A stretch of DNA of 64,000 bases from Methanobacteriota archaeon (GCA_023399215.1 JAEWQJ010000011.1:129876-193875); one strand, 5' to 3'. Shown: positions 24,225-32,829, counted from the stretch's first letter. Notes: a model not told the origin generated them from the letters alone. Numbers and translations: made by a program.

Positions 24225-25330
24225 AACGGGCTGAGTTAAAATTTGTTGTTGTACTGTTCCTGGCCCTGACTTTATTTACTTTCCCGGCTTCTGCAGGCAG
24301 TGCAGAAAGGACTTTTCCTTCTTCGGTTAGTTCCAATGAGGAATTCAAGGTAACAGTCAATGTATCTGACTACGGTGCTGCCGGACAGGTACTTGAAAAG
24401 CTTCCTTCTGGCTTCACATTTGTTAGTTCTACCCTGCCGGAAAGAGCTGTAACTGTAAATGGCAGCGAAGTTTCCTTCCTGCTCATGACTGAAAAGAGCT
24501 TCAGTTACACTCTGAAAGCTCCGTCAACAACCGGTACATACAAAATTGTGGGAATTTTAAGAGATATCAACAAAGCTGAATTCCCTGTTCTTCCTGCTGA
24601 CTGTTCCATCTCTGTCAGTGGTAGCAGCTCAGGTAGTTCAGGTGGAGGCGGCGGTGGAGGTGGAGGCGGCGGTTCTGCCGAGCCTCAGAGTAATGTCGCT
24701 GCCAAAGAACTGTCCAAGAAATCGGTCACCGCTGGGGAGCGCGTAAGGTTCGAGTTCCCACAGGGTGTAACCTGCATAAGGTATGTGGAGTTTGATGCCA
24801 AAAAGAGTTTGGGAAAGATCACTACTATTGTCGAAATGCTGAAAGGACAGTCTAAGCTGGTTTCTGGCCTGCCAGAAGGTACGATCTATAAGAACGTGAA
24901 CATTTGGATAGGTTCCGGAGGAATTGCAAATTCCAATAACATTGCAAACGCAGTTGTCGGCTTCAGAGTTGAAAAGTCCTGGCTCGAGAAGTGCGAAGCT
25001 GACGAAACGTCTGTAGCTCTCTGGAACTATAATAACAAAGCCTGGAGCAAACTTGAAACCACAAAAGTTGGTGAAGACAGCACCTACGTCTTCTTCGAGT
25101 CCGAAACTCCGGGATTCGGATCCTTCACAATTGTAGTACCTGATAAGAGCATAGAACTGGAACCTGAGGATCCAGTAGACACAACCACTCCCACCACAGA
25201 AAAAGTTGAAACGAGTAACCCTGCAACTAACGAAAACAAACCTTCCGGCTGGGGATCTATTCCGGGATTTGAGTCTGCAGTAGCTGTGGGAGTCCTTGGT
25301 ACTGTGTACTATATCATGAGAAGAAAGTAA
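24221..25330 (+). CDS. PGF-pre-PGF domain surface protein with PGF-CTERM anchor
   Basis: A 369-residue exported protein. Signal peptide about 1-26; a beta domain (FPSSVSSNEEFKVTVNVSDYG ... YKIVGILRD); a Ser/Gly linker with a run of 11 Gly near residue 145; then the PGF-pre-PGF domain (VAAKELSKKSVTAGERVRFEF ... YKNVNIWIGSGG ... VGFRVEKSWLEK ... VALWNYNNKAWSKL ... SETPGFGSFTIV), a Pro/Thr stalk, and a C-terminal PGF-hydrophobic-RRK sorting signal. Archaeosortase A would cleave this tail and attach a lipid. The ATG at 24221 overlaps the previous stop. It is last in the operon, so the only clear anchor may serve the co-secreted partners. A stem-loop follows at 25365. Confidence 0.88.
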   Translation: MKRAELKFVVVLFLALTLFTFPASAGSAERTFPSSVSSNEEFKVTVNVSDYGAAGQVLEKLPSGFTFVSSTLPERAVTVNGSEVSFLLMTEKSFSYTLKAPSTTGTYKIVGILRDINKAEFPVLPADCSISVSGSSSGSSGGGGGGGGGGGSAEPQSNVAAKELSKKSVTAGERVRFEFPQGVTCIRYVEFDAKKSLGKITTIVEMLKGQSKLVSGLPEGTIYKNVNIWIGSGGIANSNNIANAVVGFRVEKSWLEKCEADETSVALWNYNNKAWSKLETTKVGEDSTYVFFESETPGFGSFTIVVPDKSIELEPEDPVDTTTPTTEKVETSNPATNENKPSGWGSIPGFESAVAVGVLGTVYYIMRRK

Positions 25331-25364
25331 ATACAGTACTGAACCTCAAAACAGATTTCAATTT

Positions 25365-25392
25365 AAAGCAGTCTTCAAAGCTGCTTATCTTT
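25365..25392 (+). terminator. stem-loop after the surface-protein operon
   Basis: AAGCAG (25365-25370) pairs with CTGCTT (25380-25385) across a 9-base loop and is followed by a T-rich stretch (TCTTTCTTTTTT). It is placed 35 bases after the last gene of the operon. Confidence 0.6.
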
Positions 25393-25560
25393 CTTTTTTA
25401 AAACAACAGTTGAGCCGCAACCGTTGAGCCTTTTTATCACATTGTTTCAAGGGGCTTTTCGCTCAAGCTTTTTCTCAAAAGGTTTGTAACCATGTACTTT
25501 TTGATCACTAAAAAATTTGGGTAGCCGTGACTAATTAAAAATTAGTTTATCTTTACCAAT

Positions 25561-25640
25561 AATTCAGCCCTCTTGAGCGAACGAAGTGAACGAAAAGGGC
25601 ACCGTCCTCCCGAGACGGGACTCGGGTGATGGGACTCGGG
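25561..25640 (-). repeat. 80-bp dispersed repeat, copy 2
   Basis: The reverse complement of this block matches 4882-4961 at 79 of 80 bases. It ends 3 bases from the 3' end of tRNA-Gly (25644), on the tRNA's downstream side. tRNA 3' flanks are common landing sites for integrating elements, although no attachment-site duplication of the tRNA end is visible here. A scrap of related sequence (CTTTTCGCTCAAG) lies near 25455. Confidence 0.95.
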
Positions 25641-25643
25641 AAA

Positions 25644-25715
25644 TACATCAGCCGGGATTCGAACCCGGGTTCGAGCGTTGGCAACGCCCGGTGATGACCG
25701 CTACACTACTGATGT
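25644..25715 (-). tRNA. tRNA-Gly (anticodon GCC)
   Basis: Read on the minus strand it forms a cloverleaf: acceptor ACATCAG/CTGATGT with discriminator A, D stem GTG/CAC, anticodon stem GGGCG/CGCTC enclosing TT-GCC-AA, and T arm CCGGG-TTCGAAT-CCCGG. No CCA and no intron. The A1-U72 start is unusual for a glycine tRNA, most of which begin with G1-C72, but the pairing is complete. Confidence 0.93.
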
Positions 25716-25747
25716 TTGAAGTTTACAGGCTGTCCCTGCCGTTATAC

Positions 25748-25756
25748 TATATATTT
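25748..25756 (-). promoter_or_regulatory. TATA box of tRNA-Gly
   Basis: On the minus strand ATATATAGT lies about 33-41 bases before the first tRNA nucleotide, the expected spacing for an archaeal promoter with a leader of a few bases. Confidence 0.55.
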
Positions 25757-26009
25757 TCTAACTAATTAAGTTGATCTCTGAGAGATTTTCGGGAGATCTG
25801 GTTTTATATCACCTATATCCGAGAGGCAGTGTGTATATTTTCGTTTATTCTCTTTTAAAGCTATCTTTTTATTTTACATTCTTTTACATAGCTTCGCATG
25901 ATATTGAAAACAAGCTGAAGAAAGAAAAGATGTAAAACCTGAAATACTAAATCTCTCCTTCAAACCTATAAACTTAAAAAAAGAAAAAAATGAGGAGTCC
26001 TCATTTTAC

Positions 26010-26432
26010 TTATCCATTTCTTTTAGAAACCAACTTTCCTTGAGCATTATATAAATAAGCCGTATCTCCTTCGTTATTCCATATAAAAGAGTATTTATTC
26101 CAATACAGCGTGCTTCCAGAGTTTTTACCCTTGCTACTTCTGAGAATTACCGAAGCTTTAGATTTCAATGTGTATGAATAAAAAGTATAGGTATGCTTCG
26201 CACCCTTGTCTTTAATTTTCCAACCTTTCAGATTTACTGATTTTGATCCTTTATTTGTAATTTTAACATACTCTTGATACGGTTTTTCCTTAGGAGCTCC
26301 AACGTCTAAATAACTTATATAAACCGAGCTTGTCGAACCACTTGTCTTTTCAGTAGCACCCAGAGCAAAAGGAACGGTATCCAAAATCAAACACATAACT
26401 AAAAAGATAGCAACTATTCTATTTTTTATTAT
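26010..26432 (-). CDS. secreted lamin-tail-domain protein
   Basis: A lamin-tail domain (LTD) fills the mature protein: VYISYLDVGAPKEKPYQEYVKITNKGSKSVNLKGWKIKD..AKHTYTF, LKSKASVILRSS, and WNNEGDTAYLYNAQGKLVS. LTDs occur in secreted nucleases and surface proteins of methanogens. An ATG at 26396 would give 128 residues but cut the signal peptide in half. In-frame upstream codons add the missing basic and hydrophobic part (IKNRIVAIFLVM), and a perfect GGAGG lies 7 nt before an ATA codon at 26432. I therefore place the start there (140 residues), meaning either a rare AUA start or an ATG mutated to ATA. It stands alone. Confidence 0.7.
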   Translation of the reverse strand: MIKNRIVAIFLVMCLILDTVPFALGATEKTSGSTSSVYISYLDVGAPKEKPYQEYVKITNKGSKSVNLKGWKIKDKGAKHTYTFYSYTLKSKASVILRSSKGKNSGSTLYWNKYSFIWNNEGDTAYLYNAQGKLVSKRNG

Positions 26433-26751
26433 ATTATTGCCTCCAATATCTACTCATCGTTTTTATAATGTTACTAAGTAACTTATTGGGGGTGTATATT
26501 TCTTCCGATCTAACTTAACGAAATCAAATTTATATTATAAGAACTATCCAAAGTTATGTGAGTTCATCCCAAAACTTGAAATTTGCTTCTTGGATCTTGT
26601 ATTTCGAATAATTAATCAAGCTCATAATCATGAAAACAATTCTGAAAATTCCCAGCGATTAAGAGTATAGTGGCTTTTGGGATAGACTCATCAACTAACT
26701 TACAGAGCCAGAATACTATAAGTTTTTATGTCATGAATGCAAGGTTAAATA

Positions 26752-27195
26752 GTGAATATGAAAAACAGTTTCAAACAGAAATCATCGATTCCTAATAAAT
26801 ATTTAATTTTGATTGCAGGTATCGTTTGGATGTTTGCTGGAACTATGGTAATAGAGACTGGATTGCCATATTTTATAACTCAAGGGAGATATATTTTTAG
26901 TGTTTTTTTAGCCGCTTCAGTATTTTCAGTATTTTACTTTCTCATTTTCTCTAAATTAGTTGAGAAGCACACGACTCGAATAAGTAAAGATAATAGAAAG
27001 AAAATGTTTGTTATGGAATTTTTTGATAGAAAGTCATACCTGATTATGGTGGTAATGATATTAGGTGGAATTACTATTCGGAAATTTAGTCTTCTGCCAG
27101 CTTTCGACATAGGATTCTTTTATGTTGGGATTGGTTTGGCATTGTTCTCATGTGGCATGAAGTTTGTATATAAATTTACGACTTCGTCTTTGTGA
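26752..27195 (+). CDS. four-helix membrane protein, function unknown
   Basis: A 147-residue integral membrane protein with four hydrophobic segments (about residues 18-40, 48-66, 94-112 and 117-140) and a basic cytoplasmic loop KHTTRISKDNRKK between the second and third. AAGGT 6 nt before a GTG at 26752 favours that start; the ATG six bases later is an alternative. It has no Cys/His motif or recognised family and stands alone between AT-rich gaps. Confidence 0.65.
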   Translation: MNMKNSFKQKSSIPNKYLILIAGIVWMFAGTMVIETGLPYFITQGRYIFSVFLAASVFSVFYFLIFSKLVEKHTTRISKDNRKKMFVMEFFDRKSYLIMVVMILGGITIRKFSLLPAFDIGFFYVGIGLALFSCGMKFVYKFTTSSL

Positions 27196-27503
27196 TTAAA
27201 TAACCTTGAAGAACTATCTACATGGTCTATCTGAGTCTATTATGACCTTTTTGAAATTTAAGAAGAAATAATGTTAATAATTTACTTAAAAGGAAATGTG
27301 TTTTCTGTTTCCGTTTTTAAAAAATTAAACAGGTTTAAAATCTTTTACCTACCATGTAAAAAACTCTTCGGTTATTGAATGTACAAAGTTTTATATTATC
27401 AAGCCAGTATAGACTGATATCTTTTATACTCTGTCGGCATGTGTTATTTGATTTTCAAACCGATATTTTTGATTTTATTACTGAACTTTTTGAGTGATGG
27501 ATT

Positions 27504-28862
27504 TTGAGCGAGCTTGAGAAACTGATAGATCTTGCAAAAAATGCAGCCGAAAAAATCCGGAAATACAGATTTGTGCGCGTAGTCTCACATAATGATGCTG
27601 ACGGTCTGACCTCAGCCGGGATAATGGCACAGGCCCTGCTGCGAGCAGGCATTTGTTTCCAGCTTTCAATAGCTGGAAGGCTGGATGAAGCTGTGATTGA
27701 AGACGTGAACAGGAGCATCTCCAGGAATGAACTTGTCATCTTTTGCGATATGGGCAGCGGGCAGCCTGAACTTATTGGTAAGTTGGAAGCTGATGTTATA
27801 GTGCTTGACCACCACCAGCCTGTAGGGCAATCTCCGGCAAAAGCCATTGTAAATGCCCATCTGGTTGGAATAGATGGGGCAACTGATATCTCGGCTTCTG
27901 GCACCTGCTACCTGGTAGCGAGAGAAATGGCAGCCGATAACGTTGATCTTGCAGGGCTGGCTCTTGCAGGTGCAATTGGAGACAAGCAACTCTTTCACAC
28001 AGCCAATGCCTTCATCCTGGAAGAAGCCTTAAAAGCAGGTGTCGTGTCTATTCGGAAGGGGCTCAAAGTAGGAGATGGAGACCTTGTAGACGTGCTCGCA
28101 TACAGTACTGAACCTTTTCTGGATATAACTGGTTACCCTGAAAAAGTTACAGAATTTTTGAACCAGCTCGGGCTTTCAGGAAAGATTGAAAACCTGTCTG
28201 AAGAGGAAGTCTCAAGGCTTGCCAATGCTGTCGCCCTGAAACTTGTCAGGCAGGCAAGCCCGGAAGCTATTGAAGCTGTTATCGGAGAAGTTTTGCTGCT
28301 GAACAGGGAGCTTGTAAGAAACGTTTACGATTTTATTTCTATTCTTAATACATGCGGAAAGCAGAAAATCTACGGGCTGGCTATTTCTCTTTGTCTAAAA
28401 GACCAGGAGATTGTTAATGAAGCCCTTTCTCTTAAAAGCGAATATGAAAAGAAACTTGCACTGAATGTCAGGGAAAATGTAGAAAAAATTCGCAAAGGAG
28501 AAAATCTCTGGTATGTTGTTACTGCTGATGCCATTTCTACCGGGAATCTTGCAAGCACGGTCGTCCGCTACCTTCACCCCGAGCTGCCCTTCATTTGCAT
28601 AAATGAATCCGAAGGAATCCTGAAAGTCTCCGCAAGAGGCACCCGTGAGCTTGTCTCAAAGGGCCTTGACCTTGCTTTTGCCCTGAGGGAAGCTGCAGGT
28701 GCAGTTGGTGGAAGAGGAGGCGGACATAATGTAGCTTCCGGAGCTGCAATTCCTCTTGGTAGTGCCGAGGAGTTCCTGAGCATTGCAGACCGAATCATAG
28801 GTGACCAGCTCCAGAAGCCCGGAACGAGAAATCAAAAAACGAATATAAAGTTCTCTGAATAA
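27504..28862 (+). CDS. DHH-family phosphoesterase, archaeal RecJ-like (GAN-type)
   Basis: A 452-residue DHH/DHHA1 protein, likely a single-strand-specific exonuclease related to RecJ and to archaeal GAN, which rides with the GINS-CMG replication helicase. Metal-binding motifs are intact: SHNDADGLTSAG (near residue 28), FCDMGSG (near 80), LDHHQP (near 100) and AGAIGDKQ (near 158). The C-terminal DHHA1 domain shows STGNLAS and GGRGGGHNVASGA. It starts at a TTG with a GTGAT-type ribosome site. pcc1 follows 83 bases later on the same strand. Assignment to replication versus RNA turnover is inferred from the family. Confidence 0.88.
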   Translation: MSELEKLIDLAKNAAEKIRKYRFVRVVSHNDADGLTSAGIMAQALLRAGICFQLSIAGRLDEAVIEDVNRSISRNELVIFCDMGSGQPELIGKLEADVIVLDHHQPVGQSPAKAIVNAHLVGIDGATDISASGTCYLVAREMAADNVDLAGLALAGAIGDKQLFHTANAFILEEALKAGVVSIRKGLKVGDGDLVDVLAYSTEPFLDITGYPEKVTEFLNQLGLSGKIENLSEEEVSRLANAVALKLVRQASPEAIEAVIGEVLLLNRELVRNVYDFISILNTCGKQKIYGLAISLCLKDQEIVNEALSLKSEYEKKLALNVRENVEKIRKGENLWYVVTADAISTGNLASTVVRYLHPELPFICINESEGILKVSARGTRELVSKGLDLAFALREAAGAVGGRGGGHNVASGAAIPLGSAEEFLSIADRIIGDQLQKPGTRNQKTNIKFSE

Positions 28863-28945
28863 CAGGCACAAACAAATGAAAGTACTTGAAATAACTTTCA
28901 TGCCAAAGATAAAGATAATAAGTTGGAAAAGCGATGGGAGTACTT

Positions 28946-29200
28946 ATGAAAATTACAGGTACAATTGAATTTCCGGATCCCGAATCAAGAAAATCCGCTG
29001 CGAAAATTCTGCAAGCTCTTTCTCCGGATAACCTAAGAAGCATGGAAAGTGAAATCCATGAAGATAAAGTTGCTGTCAGGTTTCATTCTGAGAAAATAGG
29101 CTCTCTTCTTGCAACGGTTGATGATTTTCTCATGAACGTTAAAATTGGAGAAGGAATAGAAGAGGCTATGAAAAAAGACGATAAAGTCCAGGAAAGCTAA
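28946..29200 (+). CDS. pcc1: KEOPS complex subunit Pcc1
   Basis: An 84-residue Pcc1/CTAG-fold protein: ITGTIEFPDPESRKSAAKILQALSPDN, a strand pair (MESEIHEDKVAVRFHSEKIGSLLATVDDFLMNVKIGEG), and a charged tail. Pcc1 is the dimerisation subunit of KEOPS, which makes the universal t6A modification on ANN-decoding tRNAs with Kae1. An ATG at 28934 is in frame, but GGGAG 5 nt before ATG 28946 selects the shorter form, which also begins at the natural first strand (MKITGTI). It lies just behind the DHH nuclease and ends in a long pyrimidine tract. Confidence 0.85.
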   Translation: MKITGTIEFPDPESRKSAAKILQALSPDNLRSMESEIHEDKVAVRFHSEKIGSLLATVDDFLMNVKIGEGIEEAMKKDDKVQES

Positions 29201-29204
29201 TTCA

Positions 29205-29393
29205 CTTACAAGTTTTCTTTCTTCTGTTTTCTTTTCTTTACACTTTTTCCTTTGTTTTCTTTCTTTTTTCATACATTTTTCTCTTTTACTTATTTCTTTA
29301 TTATTGTGTTTATTTTCTTTCTCTTTTCCTTCTCTTTTTCTGTTTTAATTTTTTTATTTTCTTTTTTCCTTTCCATTTTCATCGCGGTAATCA
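29205..29393 (+). other. polypyrimidine tract, about 190 bases
   Basis: The plus strand is almost entirely C and T (repeated TTTTCTTTTC-like words) between pcc1 and the convergent protease gene. Archaeal RNA polymerase terminates at T-rich non-template runs, so this probably ends the DHH-pcc1 transcript. Confidence 0.7.
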
Positions 29394-31709
29394 TCAATTC
29401 CCTGAACCTTCCCGCCATAGCTGTATCAGTTCTATGAGCCTCTCGTCCGTGAGTTCTGCTCCGGTTTCAGGGATCTGTATGCCACTGCGATAGATATGGA
29501 TAGCTTCTTGCAGCTCTTCGGTGCTTATATTTTCCCCTTCCTGGGAATCCGGGCTATCCCAGGGATTCCATGTGCGGACTTTCCAGTTCCAGTTCTGTGC
29601 AATGTTTTTGTCTCCTGTTCTGGCAATTGCTGTGACATTATAAAAACCTGGAGAGCGGATGGTCTCCGTGTATGAGCTATCCTTAACGCTGGATTCGGAA
29701 ACTTTACTTTCTCCATTAAAATACCAGCTTATATCGCAGGCATAATTTGTACTGATACTGAACTCCTGTTTCTCTCCTTTGTAGGTTGTTACATTCTCTA
29801 CGGGGCTGGCTGAGTCAATTGAAAGGGGGACCACTTTTATATAACCTATTTTAGTTTCGGTGTCAGACCCTTTACTGTTACCGATACTCAGAGAAACAGC
29901 ATAATTTCCATAAGATCCGTAGGTATATATTGGGTTCTGGGCTGTTGAGTCGATTTTCCCATCTCCGTTTAGATCCCACTTCCAGTAAAAGGCATTACTG
30001 GAAAGGTCTGTGAACTGGACTGTAAGAGGAAACATTCCTATTGTAACGTTTGAAGAAAAGTCAGCCTCAGGGAGCACACTGGTTGTAAAAGCTTTAATGC
30101 AGAGATTTGCTTCCGAATTGCTTGATATGTCTTCCCACATGACTCCATTAGGGCTCACATAACTTTCTCCGGAATTGGCCTGGGCCTTGCTACTGTAATG
30201 GGCTACAGGTTGTTCGGCTGCAAGAGGACCTGAAGCTGAAGGATTAGCGAATCTTATAACTATTGAAAATTTCTCTCCGGCATGTAATGGCACTCCCGAA
30301 TTCAGCACATGTGTATGGTATCCTGGGAAAGAGTATCGGCCGCTTTCCTGTACAAGGTACCCCTGTCCAGAATTCACAGGCCCGGAAACAGGATTTTTGT
30401 ATATGTATATCTCGTAAGCTGTATTAAGGTCCGTAGTATAGAACCCTATGGCTTTGAGGGTTTCGTTCCTTTCAGAGGAGAAAACATTACCTCCCCAGGC
30501 AACAAGGCTTCCTTCATATTCTTTTGATACTATCCATCCAAGAGGGTCATACTGGTAGACGTGGTCATAATTATCCTGACTTTCAGATGTGAACACGGCG
30601 TTTTCATTGTATCCGAGTTTTGTGTCGTAGTAGGAAATATAAAAATATCCGTCTTCTCCCCAGGTGTCATCCCAGCTATTTTTCACTATAAAAGCCCCGT
30701 CTCCTGGAGGTACCTGTGTAAAGGAATTCCTGTCAAAAGAATCATTCCAGCCCACAATGGCTACAGCATGGTTGACGGACAGGCTTCCTGGGTATCGATA
30801 AGCATAGTTTCTTTGCTGATAAGACCCAGAATTCCAGTATATTGTGGTGTACACAGCCCCGTACTCCATAATTGCATTCTTGATAACCTCGTTATCCAGG
30901 GATTCTGTCTTTTCGGGCAGGAAAAGTGCCTCTTGCACATGTTTCTGTACAGAAAGACCTGTGGGTGAATAAGAAGATGAATCATCATAAGGATCCTCAG
31001 ATTCATTTACAGGCCCGCTCCAGCGAGAAAGGTATGCTGTTGATATAAATGCATTGCCACCGTCATCAATAGTAAGATCAAATCCCTGAGAATAGTTCTT
31101 TGAGACAAGGTTTTTCATGTTGTTTTCAGAAAAGTCATAGGTTTTTCCTTCTTTTCCCAGAAGATAAGATTCAAGGGAAGCAATACTTGAAAAAGCCCAG
31201 CAGCTTCCATCTTTTCCCTGGTTCTTTACTGATGTTACTTTTCCTTCCTTACGCAGGTCATAAACAGCCGGCAGGTCTGAACCTGAAGCTCCCAGTAATA
31301 GTCTTTCTTCAGAGTTTGCAAGTTCTGACAGGTCTACAGGTGAGGGTTTATACCCTGTACTTGAAAGCTGTCCGTAACTGCCTACAAAAGAAAAAGCTTC
31401 AATTGAGTCAGTCTGCTGGTCTTCCAGAAAGTCGGGGTTCATTGGAGCTGTTTTAATTACGGATTCGACCACTGAACCATCAGAAGATGTGCAGTTTTGC
31501 AGCATTTCAGAGTCTTCGGTATTTCCGGCGGCAAACCCCAGGCTGCCTGGCAGGCACAAAATCAAAACCATAAACAAAAGCAGAAAATATTTTGTTTTTT
31601 TAAGCAGGGAAAGTTTTATTCTTTTCAAGATCTTTAGCCTCGGTGAGATCGGTTCCTGGCGAGCCGGTATAAGCTTTTTTGGAGCTTGCCGGGAGGTGCA
31701 CTTTATCAT
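29394..31709 (-). CDS. papain-like (C1A) surface protease with PKD and dockerin-like domains
   Basis: A large exported cysteine protease. The signal sequence is internal to the longest reading (hydrophobic core near residues 41-60); a TTG at 31628 with GAGG upstream would give a more normal signal peptide and may be the real start. The catalytic domain has the papain Gln-Cys site (VKNQGKDGSCWAFSS, Cys near 170), the His (VNHAVAIVGW) and Asn (VKNSWDDTWGEDGYFYISY). A beta lectin-like domain (about 385-560) follows, as in other methanogen C1A proteins, then a PKD domain (LTVQFTDLSS..FYWKWDLNGDG), an Ig-like domain, and a C-terminal EELQEAIHIY/DERLIELIQLW dockerin-like pair. It probably processes surface proteins. 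Confidence 0.88.
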   Translation of the reverse strand: MIKCTSRQAPKKLIPARQEPISPRLKILKRIKLSLLKKTKYFLLLFMVLILCLPGSLGFAAGNTEDSEMLQNCTSSDGSVVESVIKTAPMNPDFLEDQQTDSIEAFSFVGSYGQLSSTGYKPSPVDLSELANSEERLLLGASGSDLPAVYDLRKEGKVTSVKNQGKDGSCWAFSSIASLESYLLGKEGKTYDFSENNMKNLVSKNYSQGFDLTIDDGGNAFISTAYLSRWSGPVNESEDPYDDSSSYSPTGLSVQKHVQEALFLPEKTESLDNEVIKNAIMEYGAVYTTIYWNSGSYQQRNYAYRYPGSLSVNHAVAIVGWNDSFDRNSFTQVPPGDGAFIVKNSWDDTWGEDGYFYISYYDTKLGYNENAVFTSESQDNYDHVYQYDPLGWIVSKEYEGSLVAWGGNVFSSERNETLKAIGFYTTDLNTAYEIYIYKNPVSGPVNSGQGYLVQESGRYSFPGYHTHVLNSGVPLHAGEKFSIVIRFANPSASGPLAAEQPVAHYSSKAQANSGESYVSPNGVMWEDISSNSEANLCIKAFTTSVLPEADFSSNVTIGMFPLTVQFTDLSSNAFYWKWDLNGDGKIDSTAQNPIYTYGSYGNYAVSLSIGNSKGSDTETKIGYIKVVPLSIDSASPVENVTTYKGEKQEFSISTNYACDISWYFNGESKVSESSVKDSSYTETIRSPGFYNVTAIARTGDKNIAQNWNWKVRTWNPWDSPDSQEGENISTEELQEAIHIYRSGIQIPETGAELTDERLIELIQLWREGSGN

Positions 31710-32056
31710 TATTTTGCAACTGACTTATAGAACTATTTATGAGATTTGCCTATAAGTTCTTTTCCAACTGAGTAATCTTTTTTATTACATCTTATGAACT
31801 ATTTTTCTTCACAAAAGCTAAATATCGATTGCAACTAACAAATTAATCTCATCTCAATTCTTTCTAAACATATATTAAATAATATAAATAATTAAATTGT
31901 TATATCCATTTCTAATTTAGTTTCATTTATCTGGTTTTAATCTCATTTATTTAATTTTTACAAACTATTTTATTGAGGCTGTAATTTCCAATAGAAAGAA
32001 ACATTACTCTTGTCCGTCCATACTTTATAGGGACACTTTAAGGAGGGGGTGGAAAC
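31710..32056. other. AT-rich intergenic region
   Basis: About 350 bases holding the divergent upstream regions of the protease and ferritin-like genes. I see no gene, RNA or repeat in it. Confidence 0.5.
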
Positions 32057-32332
32057 CTGCTTTCGGAAGCACTTGTAAACCTTGAAAAAACCAGACCAGA
32101 AGATCTTGAAAAAGAGATCCTTAGAACTGCCATGATTGCAGAGCTGGATGCTATCAACATTTATGAGCAAATGGCAAATCTGGCAAAAAGCGAAGAAATT
32201 CGTAAAGTCCTGCTTGACATTGCCAGAGAAGAAAAAATCCATGTAGCTATGTTTGAAACCGTGCTCTTGCAAACTGATAAAGAGTTTTTGAAAATCTATT
32301 CGGACTATGCTCTGGCTAGAAGCAGAAAATAA
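32057..32332 (+). CDS. ferritin-like/rubrerythrin-type small protein
   Basis: A 91-residue helical protein. Two carboxylate-bridged iron ligand sets are visible: AELDAINIYEQM and the ExxH in REEKIHVAMFE, a half-ferritin that would dimerise to form a diiron four-helix bundle. An ATG at 32132 would remove the first helix (SEALVNLEKTRPEDLEKEILRTA). In-frame codons extend back to a CTG at 32057, placed 7 nt after a perfect GGAGGGGG, so I use CTG as start, an allowed but rare choice. It may sequester iron or detoxify peroxide. Its plus-strand neighbour 40 bases on is a DNA-repair phosphoesterase. Confidence 0.7.
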   Translation: MLSEALVNLEKTRPEDLEKEILRTAMIAELDAINIYEQMANLAKSEEIRKVLLDIAREEKIHVAMFETVLLQTDKEFLKIYSDYALARSRK

Positions 32333-32373
32333 GCTTAAAATCCATTTGCAACCATATTTTCTATTGATCCTCC

Positions 32374-32829
32374 ATGCCTGAAGAATACGAGAAGAAAAGA
32401 CACTTTCAAAAAACGCCTGAACCGCAGACCAGTGATTTTAAACAAAGCTCCGACAAACCGATTTTTGTGGTTCAGCGCCATGATGCGCATAAGCTTCACT
32501 ATGATTTTCGCCTAGAAATGGATGGAGTTTTGAAAAGCTGGGCTGTGCCAAAGGAGCCCCCGAAGGAGGCAGGTACCAGACGGCTTGCTATCGAGACCGA
32601 AGACCATCCGCTGGCATATGCCGATTTTGAGGGAGAAATTCCGGCCGGAGAGTACGGAGCCGGCAAGGTTGAGATCTGGGATAAGGGAACTTTTGAGCTT
32701 TTGAAACGTGAGGAAAAGGAAATTGTAGTGGCACTTGAAGGAGAAGAATTGAAAGGGATTTATGTTTTAATACGGACAAAATACGGAAAAGGCGAAAAAG
32801 GCTGGCTCTTCTTTAAAAAGTCCAGCTAA
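32374..32829 (+). CDS. stand-alone LigD-type 3'-phosphoesterase
   Basis: A 151-residue 3'-phosphoesterase (PE) domain without polymerase or ligase. The family catalytic cluster is present: VVQRHDAHKLHYDFRLEMDG (His36, His39, His42, Asp44, Arg46), SWAVPKEP, ETEDHPLAYADFEGEIPAGEYGAG and a terminal GWLFFKK. Such enzymes trim 3'-phosphate or 3'-ribonucleotide ends so that ligase can seal breaks; free-standing archaeal versions, including a Methanosarcina one, have been characterised. No Ku or LigD gene is nearby. The ATG lacks a ribosome site, so the message may be leaderless. It lies 41 bases after the ferritin-like gene. Confidence 0.93.
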   Translation: MPEEYEKKRHFQKTPEPQTSDFKQSSDKPIFVVQRHDAHKLHYDFRLEMDGVLKSWAVPKEPPKEAGTRRLAIETEDHPLAYADFEGEIPAGEYGAGKVEIWDKGTFELLKREEKEIVVALEGEELKGIYVLIRTKYGKGEKGWLFFKKSS

